Shown here piece by piece: positions 33,985 through 42,324 of a DNA stretch of 64,000 nt (positions are counted from its first letter, which is position 1; every line of letters begins with the position of its first letter). The position numbers were made by a program, and so were the translations under genes. The stretch lies in assembly GCF_002953215.1 (NCBI RefSeq), contig NZ_CP026378.1, positions 124,001 through 188,000 of the forward strand, written 5' to 3'. The notes under the pieces were generated by a model that ran no database searches, was not told the origin of the DNA, and saw only the letters and a list, made by a program, of their open reading frames with translations. Origin of the DNA: Mixta calida (GTDB lineage: Bacteria; Pseudomonadota; Gammaproteobacteria; Enterobacterales; Enterobacteriaceae).

Positions 33985-36900
33985 GTGGTGTTTAAACAAC
34001 TGCTAAAATTTCTATTCCCTGAATGGCAAATCATCTCGTTTATCAGGAAATATGGCTTTATTGCCCGGTCGTCTTCTGCGCAGCATCAGCCGATGACGGC
34101 CTCGGCGCTTGCCGCCGCCGCTTTTCAGCGGACGCGCGCTGCCAGCGCTGCCGGCGGCGCGTGCTGCTCTGGCCCTGCCGCCGACGCTTTTGTTCATCCC
34201 CGTCCGATTAAGAAAGTAGAAAGCAGCGCATTAAACCGACATTTCGAGGCTGTCGAGCAGGCGCTGACGCGTCTTATCATCGGCCAAAAACGGTGCCAGT
34301 TCAGCCTGCTGCGCGCCTTTAAGCGCCCCTTTGTATCCGGGCATGAGAGCCTGAAGCCCGCCAACACCCTTTTCTTGCTGGGCGGAGAAAGCTCCGGCAG
34401 ACATACGCTGATTTTTCATATTACGCGGCAGCTGGCGGAGCAGAACCTGATTCAGCACGAGAACGTAAGCCGTCTGGATCTGGCGCGTTATCCCAGCGTG
34501 AGCGACGAGCAAACCTTTATGCAGGATTTGGGCGAAGCCCTGGACGGACCGTCCGATGTCATCCTGTTTGAACACTTTGAACAGTGCGCGGACAGCTATT
34601 TACGTCCGCTGGCGCAGCTGGTGACTACCGGTCAGTACCGTCATATCAGCCCGAAAGGCGTTAGCATAACGCTGGCGGCAAACCGTAAATATTTTGTATT
34701 TGTCAGCGCCTCCCGCGAGAGCGCGGTCAGTGAAAAGTTCGGCGGCCCGTTTATGCAGTCGGTTAACGATGTGATTACCGTTGACGACTATACGCCGACC
34801 GAGATTGGGATGCTGACGCAGCGGTTCCTGAACAGCCTGGCGCTGCGCTGCCAGCAAAACCTGCACGTTACGCTCTCTTACGACGATGAGGTATCCCAAC
34901 ACTGCATCGACAAATACAGTAAGAAACAGGGATTAATCGCCATCCAGCATTACCTGAATGAGGTGATTTATAAGGCTCTCGTCGAATATCAGCTGCGTAA
35001 TAATCTGGCCGCCCGCGGGCATATCTTTTTACGTATGCAGGACGATGCGCTGGCGATATGCGTCGGCTCGCCCATGGCAAGCCCGGTTTATCTGAGCGAC
35101 CTGCTGCCCGATCGGCGTAACGCCAATCTGGTCGCTATCCAGCAAGAGCTGGAGGCGGTGATTGGGCTAAAAAGCGTGAAAGAGTATGTGCTGGGATTAG
35201 AAAACAACGCACGGGTACAAAAGCAGAGAGAGCAGGCGGGCTATAAATCGGCTCCCGTTTCCATGCACATGATTTTCACCGGCAACCCCGGAACAGGTAA
35301 AACCATGATGGCGCGCATCGTGGCGAGATACCTGAAGGCTATCGGCGTGCTGACGGGCGGACAGTTAAGGGAAGTGACCCGCGCCGATCTGGTCGGGCAG
35401 TATGTCGGCCATACGGCGAAGCTCACCAATGAGGTGATCCAGTCCGCGCTGGGCGGCGTGCTGTTTATCGACGAGGCCTACGCGCTGTGCCGCGATCGCC
35501 ATGATGTGTTCGGCATTGAGGCCGTCGATGCGCTGGTCAAGGGCATTGAAGATCACCGTGACGAACTGGTGGTGATCCTGGCGGGTTACAGCGACGAGAT
35601 GCAGACCTTCCTGCAGGCCAACAGCGGCCTGAAATCGCGTTTCCCGAATCTGATTCATTTCGATGACTACAGCGCTGATGAGATGCTGCAAATCGCCAAA
35701 CTCACCGCGCGCTCCAAAGGCTATGTGATTGAAGAGTTCTGCGATGGTCCGCTGATCCGGCTGTTTGAAAAGAGTCAGATTAAAGGGCGCAACGACAGCG
35801 GCAACGGGCGGCTGGTGAGAAACATTATTGAAAGCGCCATTCTGGAACAGTCCAGACGCCTGGCCGTTGAGCCGGGGGCGGATATGGGGATGCTGATGGC
35901 GGAAGACTTTAACTTTACGCAGCAAAAGAGCTTCGATTTAGACGCCTCGCTGGCGAAGATCGTCGGCCTGGAGAGCGTAAAAGAGGCGATTCGCGCCCAG
36001 TACACCATGCTGCTCGCTAATGAAAAACGGCGCAGGGCGGACGTGGTGGTCGATATCAAACAGTCATTGAATATCATCTTTACCGGCAACCCCGGCACCG
36101 GCAAAACCACCATCGCGCGCGTGATGGCCGCCATGTTTAAAGATATGGGGCTGCTGAAGCAGGGCCAGCTGATCGAAACCGACCGCAGCGGTCTGGTTGC
36201 TGAATATGTCGGCCAAACGGCAGGCAAAACGGAAGCGATCGTTAAAAGCGCGCTGGGCGGCGTGCTGTTTATTGACGAAGCCTATTCGCTTTCCTCCAAC
36301 AGCCAGTTCGATAAAGAAGCTATCGATACGCTGGTGAAGCTTATTGAAGATTATCGCGGCGAGCTGGTGGTAATTCTGGCGGGCTATAAGAAAGAGATGG
36401 CTGACTTTATGAAGTCCAACTCCGGGCTGGAGTCGCGTTTCCCGCTGGTGATTGACTTTCCTGACTACTCGGAAGAGGAGCTTTATCAGATTGCGCTGCT
36501 GATGGCGGAAGGTAAAGGCTTTCAGTTCACCGACCGCGCGCAGATCACATTGCGTGAAGCGATCGCGGCGGCGAGCAGAACCGCATCCGCGCAATCCGGC
36601 AATGGACGCATGGTGCGTAACATGCTGGAGAAAATTCTGCGTCAACAGTCGGCGCGTATCGCCACTACCGAGGTGCCGAGCGCCGAGCTGACCACCATTT
36701 TACCGGAAGATATCAGTGTGCCGCGTCCGACGGAGAAGACCTACGATCTGGAGGCCGCGCTCAACGATATTGTCGGACTGAATCAGGTGAAAACCTATAT
36801 CCGCAGCCTTTACGCCCGGCTGCGGGTGCTGGCCGAGCGGCGCAAAATGGGTCTGCCCGTCGACAACAGCCAAACCCTACATATGATTTTTAAGGGCAAT

Positions 36901-37635
36901 CCTGGCACCGGCAAAACAATGATGGCGCGCATTATCGCCGACGTTCTCTACAATATTAACGTCATTCAAACCAATAACATGGTCGAGACCGACAGGTCGG
37001 GACTGGTCGCTGGTTATATCGGACAGACGGCGATTAAAACCACCGAGAAGGTGATGGAGGCGATGGACGGCGTGCTCTTCATCGATGAGGCGTACTCGCT
37101 TGCTCAGGGCGGCGCCATCGATTTTGGTCGCGAGGCGATAGATACGCTGGTGAAGCTGATGGATGACAACCGTGAGCGGTTGGTGGTGATCCTGGCTGGC
37201 TACAGCCAGAACATGGATAACTTCCTGGGCATGAACCCCGGCCTTAAATCGCGCTTCCCCAATATCATTGAGTTTGACGACTACAACGTCGATGAGCTGA
37301 TGCTGATCGCCGAAAAGCTGTATGAAAAACGCGGCTACGTGTTGGATGAGGCGGCGCGGCAGAAAATGCGGCAGCTGTTTACCCAGGCGGTCACCGAGGC
37401 GGCGTTTGGCAACGGGCGCTACGTGCGCAACGTTTTTGAACATTCGTTGAATCAACAGGCGCTCAGGCTAAGCACCGATCCCGATTTAACCCGTGAAGAA
37501 CTGATGACGATCGAGGCCAGCGACATTACCGTGCGTCAGCGGCAGAGTATGATTTGCCTGCCGGGCGCAGGAGAGGCTGCACCCGGCGAGCATTTTAAAG
37601 AGAAGGAAACCAATGAGTTATCAAAAGCGCCCTAA
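33985..37635 (+). CDS. Multi-domain AAA+ protein with three CbxX/CfqX (SpoVK-type) ATPase domains
   Basis: 1216 residues. An N-terminal module (about 85-370) looks like a degenerate Clp-type AAA domain: GGESSGRHTL at 133 in place of Walker A and VILFEHFEQC near 192 in place of Walker B. Three tandem CbxX/CfqX domains follow with intact Walker A GNPGTGKT at 433-440, 701-708 and 971-978. Each has Walker B FIDEAY, an EYVGQTA-like pore segment, and SGLKSRFP/NPGLKSRFP before the arginine region. Such ATPases remodel partner proteins (rubisco activase CbbX, ESX EccA). The substrate is unknown here. Start GTG 33985 has AAGGCGG upstream; a shorter start is possible. It overlaps the next gene by 23 bases, so the three genes form an operon. 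Confidence 0.85.
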   Translation: MVFKQLLKFLFPEWQIISFIRKYGFIARSSSAQHQPMTASALAAAAFQRTRAASAAGGACCSGPAADAFVHPRPIKKVESSALNRHFEAVEQALTRLIIGQKRCQFSLLRAFKRPFVSGHESLKPANTLFLLGGESSGRHTLIFHITRQLAEQNLIQHENVSRLDLARYPSVSDEQTFMQDLGEALDGPSDVILFEHFEQCADSYLRPLAQLVTTGQYRHISPKGVSITLAANRKYFVFVSASRESAVSEKFGGPFMQSVNDVITVDDYTPTEIGMLTQRFLNSLALRCQQNLHVTLSYDDEVSQHCIDKYSKKQGLIAIQHYLNEVIYKALVEYQLRNNLAARGHIFLRMQDDALAICVGSPMASPVYLSDLLPDRRNANLVAIQQELEAVIGLKSVKEYVLGLENNARVQKQREQAGYKSAPVSMHMIFTGNPGTGKTMMARIVARYLKAIGVLTGGQLREVTRADLVGQYVGHTAKLTNEVIQSALGGVLFIDEAYALCRDRHDVFGIEAVDALVKGIEDHRDELVVILAGYSDEMQTFLQANSGLKSRFPNLIHFDDYSADEMLQIAKLTARSKGYVIEEFCDGPLIRLFEKSQIKGRNDSGNGRLVRNIIESAILEQSRRLAVEPGADMGMLMAEDFNFTQQKSFDLDASLAKIVGLESVKEAIRAQYTMLLANEKRRRADVVVDIKQSLNIIFTGNPGTGKTTIARVMAAMFKDMGLLKQGQLIETDRSGLVAEYVGQTAGKTEAIVKSALGGVLFIDEAYSLSSNSQFDKEAIDTLVKLIEDYRGELVVILAGYKKEMADFMKSNSGLESRFPLVIDFPDYSEEELYQIALLMAEGKGFQFTDRAQITLREAIAAASRTASAQSGNGRMVRNMLEKILRQQSARIATTEVPSAELTTILPEDISVPRPTEKTYDLEAALNDIVGLNQVKTYIRSLYARLRVLAERRKMGLPVDNSQTLHMIFKGNPGTGKTMMARIIADVLYNINVIQTNNMVETDRSGLVAGYIGQTAIKTTEKVMEAMDGVLFIDEAYSLAQGGAIDFGREAIDTLVKLMDDNRERLVVILAGYSQNMDNFLGMNPGLKSRFPNIIEFDDYNVDELMLIAEKLYEKRGYVLDEAARQKMRQLFTQAVTEAAFGNGRYVRNVFEHSLNQQALRLSTDPDLTREELMTIEASDITVRQRQSMICLPGAGEAAPGEHFKEKETNELSKAP

Positions 37636-38062
37636 ATTAGGCATCGTGGCCGCGCTGTATGTGCTGTTTATCATGTCATGGCTAAGCCTGGTGCTGATAT
37701 TTTTTCCGCTGGGTTTTTATATCGATATTACGCAAACCATTAGTAGCGGCGCGGTATCAAACAGCTCAGGCTTCGCTTTTAATATGATTCAGTCGGTTCT
37801 GGTGTTTTTAATTCCGACGTTCTTTATTCTCTGGCTGCGTAATATGTACCAGTATTTCCCGTGGTTGCTGCCTTTTGTCGTTATCTGCACGCTGAACCTG
37901 ATTATATTCGGTGTGGGCTCGGAGATTACCAATAAAGGGTTCGAGGTCAGCAATTCCACCCGACACACCATTTTTACCGTTCTTGTTGTGGCGCAAATTA
38001 TCGCTTCGCGTCTGGCGATGAGCGCTTATTTCCATTTCAGACCGTTAAAGCCGTTGAGATAA
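37613..38062 (+). CDS. Four-helix inner-membrane protein of the AAA+ operon
   Basis: 149 residues with about four hydrophobic segments (ALYVLFIMSWLSLVLIFFPL, MIQSVLVFLIPTFFILWL, PWLLPFVVICTLNLIIFGV, TIFTVLVVAQIIASRLAMSA). No known family is recognised. The start ATG lies inside the 3' end of the AAA+ gene behind AAGGAA, so translation is coupled. The next gene follows after 4 bases. It is likely a membrane platform for the ATPase; that is inference from the operon only. Confidence 0.75.
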   Translation: MSYQKRPKLGIVAALYVLFIMSWLSLVLIFFPLGFYIDITQTISSGAVSNSSGFAFNMIQSVLVFLIPTFFILWLRNMYQYFPWLLPFVVICTLNLIIFGVGSEITNKGFEVSNSTRHTIFTVLVVAQIIASRLAMSAYFHFRPLKPLR

Positions 38063-38066
38063 AAAT

Positions 38067-38741
38067 ATGGACCTGTTTAAAAAAGAGAAAGAAAGCGAAT
38101 CAGAAGAGCAGCCGCAGCGCGGGCACCGCGAGGCGCAGCGTCAGGATGATCGCCCTGTTCAACGGGGACAGCGCCCGATGGGCCAGCCCGGCAAGCCGGA
38201 GAAAAAACGCAATCCGCTGAAAGGGATTGGTCTGGCGGCTGTTGCCGTACTGGTAGCCACTTTTTTCCTGACAGGAAAGAGCGCGACCGTCGATACCAGC
38301 CTGGAGGCGCAAAATGCCCTGAAGACCGGCACCTCCTCAACGCTTGAAGCTGGTACGCGGCTGCTGGAGGCGGATGGCGACCAGCTTTCGGGCAGAGACT
38401 ACGACGTGAAGATTCAGGACCAGGGCGGCACCGGCGGCCAGCCGGGCGGCTCGGTGAATCTGTATGTCTGGGATTACGCGGCGGAAGACGGCGACTACGT
38501 TCAGGTTATCTTCAACGGTAAGCCGCTCGGCGATGCCTTTATGATTAAGCATGCGGCAAAAATTATCCCTCTTGATATCGTGCCGGGCGTGCCGGTTAAG
38601 CTGCAGGTCAAAGGCGTTAAAGATGGCGGTGGCGGCATTACCTATGCGGCGATGTTTCACTATAAGCAGCATCATTTCACCTATTTCAATATGGCGCCGA
38701 TTGGCGGAAATAATACCTATACGATGACGTTGGTGCCGTAG
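38067..38741 (+). CDS. Membrane-anchored periplasmic protein of the AAA+ operon
   Basis: 224 residues. A strongly charged Gln/Arg/Glu-rich cytosolic N-terminus (1-50) precedes one membrane helix (GIGLAAVAVLVATFFLTG, about 52-69). A predicted beta-rich periplasmic domain (110-224) includes VNLYVWDYAAEDGDYVQVIF. The charged tail could contact the AAA+ protein. Family unknown to me. A terminator follows at 38.8 kb, closing the three-gene unit. Confidence 0.75.
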   Translation: MDLFKKEKESESEEQPQRGHREAQRQDDRPVQRGQRPMGQPGKPEKKRNPLKGIGLAAVAVLVATFFLTGKSATVDTSLEAQNALKTGTSSTLEAGTRLLEADGDQLSGRDYDVKIQDQGGTGGQPGGSVNLYVWDYAAEDGDYVQVIFNGKPLGDAFMIKHAAKIIPLDIVPGVPVKLQVKGVKDGGGGITYAAMFHYKQHHFTYFNMAPIGGNNTYTMTLVP

Positions 38742-38797
38742 TTGATAAGGGCGGGGAATAGCCGCTGAGTAGTGAAGGCGGTTCTGTTTAAGAGGAA

Positions 38798-38827
38798 AGG
38801 GCAACGGGGGAAGGTTGCCTTTTTTTG
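38798..38827 (+). terminator. Terminator of the AAA+ operon
   Basis: GGCAAC (38800-38805) pairs with GTTGCC (38814-38819), extended by a G-T and an A-T pair, followed by seven Ts. Confidence 0.85.
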
Positions 38828-38887
38828 TTGTCGGCCGCAAACCACCCTCTCTGGAGGCGGCTGCCTTATTGACAGTCCGTTGGAAGA

Positions 38888-39217
38888 TCAATGACCGACA
38901 CATTTTCCGTGCTCATCAATCACTTTTTCGCCGGCCTCTTTGGTAAAGGCTCTCTGCTGCGGGTTCGGCCGAATATCCAGAACCGATTCAGACGGACGGT
39001 ACAGTTTCGTGCCGAGCGGCGTGACCACGACCGGACGGTTAATAAGGACAGGATGGGCCAGCATGGTTTAGCGGTTCCTTATCGCTGAACCAGTTTTCCG
39101 CCAAACCCAGTTTCTCATACGGCTCCGTATTTTTGCGCAGTAGGGCATGCACGCTGATGCCCATATCCGCAATCAGTTTTTTCAACTCGCCACGCGACGG
39201 CGGGGTATCATGCTTTT
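38888..39217 (-). pseudogene. arsC: Arsenate reductase (glutaredoxin type) remnant
   Basis: Minus-strand translation gives PPSRGELKKLIADMGISVHA, then LLRKNTEPYEKLGLAE. A frameshift near 39070 follows, then LAHPVLINRPVVVTPLGTKL and RPSESVLDI, ending at TGA 38890-38888. This matches ArsC. About 40 N-terminal residues with the catalytic Cys are gone, cut off where the toxin-like gene begins. It is not functional and marks an old junction. No other ars gene is nearby. Confidence 0.88.
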
Positions 39218-39223
39218 ACCGGT

Positions 39224-39979
39224 GTGAACGCTGATGAAGCCAGTTTTATGCATAAAAATTATGGAATGATTGCGGCGCTTACCACGGCTGGCGATAAAAT
39301 TTTTGGTACAGCAAGTGATGTTGGTGAAAAATACTTTTCTGAAATAGAGAAAATGCTCAAAAAAATTGAGGCCAGTTATCAGTACCAGTATCGAACTCAG
39401 GGCACGCTTATCAGTCAGCAGTTCTTTATAGAACGCAAGAAGCTTTTTGATGAGTTAAAAGAATTGGTTAATAAGCCCTTACTAAAATCTTTTATCCGCC
39501 ATTCTGTAAAATTTCGGCCTTATGAAGATATGCGTAGAGCGCTTAATCTTTCCAGACGTTCAATTGTGCATGAGTGGTCTACAGTAGGTCTTGGAGGAAT
39601 ACCCGGTTATTCAAGTTATGTTGGCAATGCGGCCAAAGCAGCGAGATTCCTTAAGTCCGGTGGTTACATTGGTATAGGATTCGCTTTGGCAGGCACAACC
39701 AATAATGTGATTAATGCTTGCATAAACGGGCGAGAAAATGGGTGCCGAAAAACGGCATTCAAAGAATATAGTAAATTTGGGGCATCAACTCTAACAGGTG
39801 TCGGAATGGGAGCAGTTGGTTCAATGGCTGGGCTGGGAGTGTGCGCAGCGATTGGAATTGCTACAGTAGGTACAGGCGCAGTGGCTTGTGCTGCTGTTGG
39901 TTCAATAGCGGCTGGTTACGTTGGTGCTAAGACAAGCGACGCCATTATGGATACCATTTATGAGTACACAGGAATTTAG
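39224..39979 (+). CDS. Toxin-like protein with glycine-rich membrane segment (possibly truncated)
   Basis: About 251 residues from GTG 39224 (ATG 39248 also possible). The N-terminal half is helical and charged (EKMLKKIEAS, FFIERKKLFDELKEL). The C-terminal half is rich in Gly/Ala/Val with spaced glycines (GASTLTGVGMGAVGSMAGLG, GIATVGTGAVACAAVG), a glycine-zipper pattern seen in membrane-acting toxins. The frame stays open upstream to 39158, into the arsC remnant, and no good ribosome site is seen. It may be the C-terminal part of a longer secreted effector. A membrane protein gene follows after 3 bases, as in toxin-immunity pairs. Low GC points to transfer. Family not recognised; function inferred. 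Confidence 0.55.
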   Translation: MNADEASFMHKNYGMIAALTTAGDKIFGTASDVGEKYFSEIEKMLKKIEASYQYQYRTQGTLISQQFFIERKKLFDELKELVNKPLLKSFIRHSVKFRPYEDMRRALNLSRRSIVHEWSTVGLGGIPGYSSYVGNAAKAARFLKSGGYIGIGFALAGTTNNVINACINGRENGCRKTAFKEYSKFGASTLTGVGMGAVGSMAGLGVCAAIGIATVGTGAVACAAVGSIAAGYVGAKTSDAIMDTIYEYTGI

Positions 39980-39982
39980 GAA

Positions 39983-40378
39983 ATGAAATCTGTTTTGATA
40001 TTTATTAATATTATTCCCTTTGTTTGCTTAATATTCAGTTTTTCATTTTGGCTATTAAACAGGTCTAAGTATTATAAACTGATTGCTGAATTCAAGAAAA
40101 GCTATATACTTCCGGTGCCTTACTCACTTCATTGCAATATGGGGTTTTTAGGTTCGCCATTGCTGTCTTACTTCTTTTTAAGGTTGAATGCTAAAAAAAG
40201 AATATTTTTTTTAGAAAAAGAGAGTGCTGTTTATGGTTTCACTGACAAGAATAAAAACAAGGAATTAGTAAAAGTCCTGGTTCCGATTTACTATGCCTTT
40301 TTGATTGGGTTTTCCTGTTGCTGTTTTTTGGGGTTAATTGCTGTTTTTATTAAGCTGGAGAATTATTTTTTACTATGA
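39983..40378 (+). CDS. Small membrane protein, possible immunity partner
   Basis: 131 residues with hydrophobic segments at both ends (VLIFINIIPFVCLIFSFSFWLL, about 4-25; AFLIGFSCCCFLGLIAVFI, about 105-123) and a basic middle. It starts 3 bases after the toxin-like gene, with AGGAA before ATG. The size, topology and tight linkage suit an immunity protein against a membrane-acting toxin. No family recognised. AT-rich like its neighbour. Confidence 0.6.
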   Translation: MKSVLIFINIIPFVCLIFSFSFWLLNRSKYYKLIAEFKKSYILPVPYSLHCNMGFLGSPLLSYFFLRLNAKKRIFFLEKESAVYGFTDKNKNKELVKVLVPIYYAFLIGFSCCCFLGLIAVFIKLENYFLL

Positions 40379-40828
40379 TTTTATGGCGTTGAAACTATTT
40401 AATTATAAGAAAATATGTGGTTATGGGATTTATTAACCTTAACCTTTCGCGGCGGTGTTTTGCTTGAATACTACAGTGTTAAATAATATTACAGGAAAGT
40501 TTTTTGCACCGTATCCGGGTAATCATACTGTGTCAGTTATAGGCTAAAAACGATTCCTACAAATATCATCAGGCAATACGGGTATAGCATATCAATACCG
40601 TCAGGCTCATCGCGAGCTGTAAGCGTGCGAATCTTTCAGTAGCAGCCAGGCATGATACAGGTAACGCTTCAGGTTAAGATACAGAATAGGTAATCGCCAT
40701 AAATTTCGGGAGCAGTCAGATAAAGTTTGTGATCACAGGAGTGCAATTAGTGATCTAACTTCCTGTTATTATTATTTAAATATCTCATGTGCTTAGTTAA
40801 CTATACATGTTTTTATACATAAAACCTT
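40379..40828. other. Intergenic, AT-rich, no gene recognised
   Basis: 450 bases between the toxin-like pair and the minus-strand pair. It contains a possible relic on the minus strand around 40600-40690 (YLKRYLYHAW-like reading) broken by stops. I see no RNA gene or clear terminator. Confidence 0.4.
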
Positions 40829-41239
40829 TTAGCCAAGCTTTTGTGCATCGGTTAGCCTCTTCGAAGTTAGCCCATCGACAAAAAATCTATAAGATGCATA
40901 GATAAATATTATGATTTGAAATATACCTAACGTAACAGTGGGTTTATTGAGCATATAAATATATAAAACCATGCTCGGAGCAATGCCAGTTATAAATAAT
41001 TTTGCGACGTGCAGTTCCCAGCCGTATTGCTTTTTATTCTTTGGCGAAAGAACAAGTGCAGAAGATAAAGAAGTTAATGACTGACCAAAAATAATAAAGC
41101 TAGCAATCGACCAATCGCTAGCTAAAATAACTTCTATCCATTTGCCGTCAATAACTTTAACGAAAAAAAGTATAGTGAATGGCAATAGCACAAACAAATA
41201 TGATGCCATTAGAGACTTCAGATGGTTAGAGTAAAGCAT
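40829..41239 (-). CDS. Four-helix membrane protein, unknown, second gene of an AT-rich pair
   Basis: 136 residues with about four hydrophobic segments (LMASYLFVLLPFTILFFVKVI, WSIASFIIFGQSLTSLSSAL, LFITGIAPSMVLYIYML, GIFQIIIFIYASYRFFV). It overlaps the 3' end of the upstream gene by 14 bases, so the pair is co-translated. No family recognised. GC is far below the core genome, suggesting transfer. A membrane effector role beside a soluble partner is possible but unproven. Confidence 0.65.
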   Translation of the reverse strand: MLYSNHLKSLMASYLFVLLPFTILFFVKVIDGKWIEVILASDWSIASFIIFGQSLTSLSSALVLSPKNKKQYGWELHVAKLFITGIAPSMVLYIYMLNKPTVTLGIFQIIIFIYASYRFFVDGLTSKRLTDAQKLG

Positions 41240-42065
41240 CCTGAGCCTCTGAACTTGGAATTACTTTCAAGACCTTGATTATTATTGCCTTTTTTATGAT
41301 TGTTTTTTTATTTTTCTTGTCTAATTCGCAATACATATCAACCAACATACAATACTTAGCTGTGATTATGGGGATTTCACCATTTTGGTAAAGTTTAAGC
41401 CACTGTTTATCCCCAATAGTAGCCATAAAAGTTTTATGAGTTGTTCTGCTACGGACTTGCCATTGAGAATCGCCAAAGTTAACTGGCTTTATTATGTCTA
41501 AACTATCTCGACCACGGTAGGATATGAGCTTATGCTCATCAAACATCGTTTCTGGATCACCAAAAAATCTCATCCTAGTATTTAAACGTATGATATTATT
41601 ATTACTATTTCCAAACGTTTCAATCTCAGCTTTTTCATCACGATAAAGCATTTCATTTGCAGCGGATATTTCTTGTAAAATTTTAGCAAATTCAACTCTA
41701 TCTATATAAAAAGAGATGTCCCCGGTTGCTTTCTCCATTTTACTTTCTTGTTTACGAGCTAAATCGTCCACCTGATCGGGAGAGAGTATATCCTCCTCAT
41801 CTATCAAGTCTTCAAAAAGTCCATTCGACTGTTTAGTAATCAAAGAGTTAAAACTATTTGAAATTGAACCAAGAAGAGCTTTGATTGAGCTTTTTTCTAT
41901 ATCTTGTAGGCATAAATTGTAATTTAATTCTGACCCTACCTCCTTTGCAATTAAGTTGCCATATTTTTTATAGGCGGAAATATAAAGAGCCATAGCGGAA
42001 AATATTTGCTCTGGATTATTTCTGTTTTTTTCATAATCTATTTTTATTCCAACAGCACTTTCCAT
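41226..42065 (-). CDS. Unknown soluble protein, first gene of an AT-rich pair
   Basis: 279 residues, no membrane segment or signal peptide. The N-terminal half is mostly helical and acidic (FEDLIDEEDILSPDQVDDLA, about 105-125). The C-terminal half is likely beta-rich (MRFFGDPETMFDEHKLISY, WQVRSRTTHKTFMATI, WLKLYQNGEIPIITAKYCML). I do not recognise the family. Paired with a small four-helix membrane protein, next to a satellite that carries anti-phage cargo, it could be a defence or exclusion module; this is a guess from context. Confidence 0.65.
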   Translation of the reverse strand: MESAVGIKIDYEKNRNNPEQIFSAMALYISAYKKYGNLIAKEVGSELNYNLCLQDIEKSSIKALLGSISNSFNSLITKQSNGLFEDLIDEEDILSPDQVDDLARKQESKMEKATGDISFYIDRVEFAKILQEISAANEMLYRDEKAEIETFGNSNNNIIRLNTRMRFFGDPETMFDEHKLISYRGRDSLDIIKPVNFGDSQWQVRSRTTHKTFMATIGDKQWLKLYQNGEIPIITAKYCMLVDMYCELDKKNKKTIIKKAIIIKVLKVIPSSEAQDALL

Positions 42066-42249
42066 ATGTTATCACCACTAAAAATTAATTAACTCAAATA
42101 AAATAATTACGATCTGGAAGGTTCAATTGGGTATATAAATACTAAACACATAAAAATTTCGCAACGAAAAGATTTCATCAAAAATCCTTCACACTCTACA
42201 CTTTCCATTTTATAGCTTTTAATTCAATATGTTATATGGTGATCCAATA

Positions 42250-42288
42250 GTGAAGGATGGCGATTATCCTTCACCATGGGTGAAGCAT
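42250..42288. repeat. Iteron-like repeats (P4 crr/ori type)
   Basis: Three copies of a GTGAAG(G/C)AT unit: plus at 42250-42258, minus at 42266-42274, plus at 42280-42288. The first two form a perfect 9-bp hairpin. They lie just past the C-terminal end of the alpha primase remnant, where P4 keeps its crr replication element with GGTGAACA-type iterons. Assignment as crr is inferred from place and resemblance. Confidence 0.5.
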
Positions 42289-42293
42289 GGGCG

Positions 42294-42317
42294 TAAAAAA
42301 ACCGGCTTTCGCCGGTT
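42294..42317 (-). terminator. Terminator after the alpha primase remnant
   Basis: AACCGGC (minus, 42317-42311) pairs with GCCGGTT (42306-42300) around a GAAA loop, followed by a T run on the minus strand. Confidence 0.88.
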
Positions 42318-42324
42318 CTGGTAG

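Noticed and set aside
33985-38741. Type VI or ESX secretion component
   Set aside because: CbxX-type ATPases occur near such systems (EccA), but no T6SS or ESX core gene is in the window, so I left the function open.
40560-40740. Transposase remnant
   Set aside because: Only a short suggestive reading on the minus strand, interrupted by stops and without terminal inverted repeats.
38880-42250. Left attachment repeat of the selC island
   Set aside because: I searched by eye for a copy of the tRNA 3' end (GGCGGAAGAT or the native GGCGGAAAAC form) and found no convincing match.
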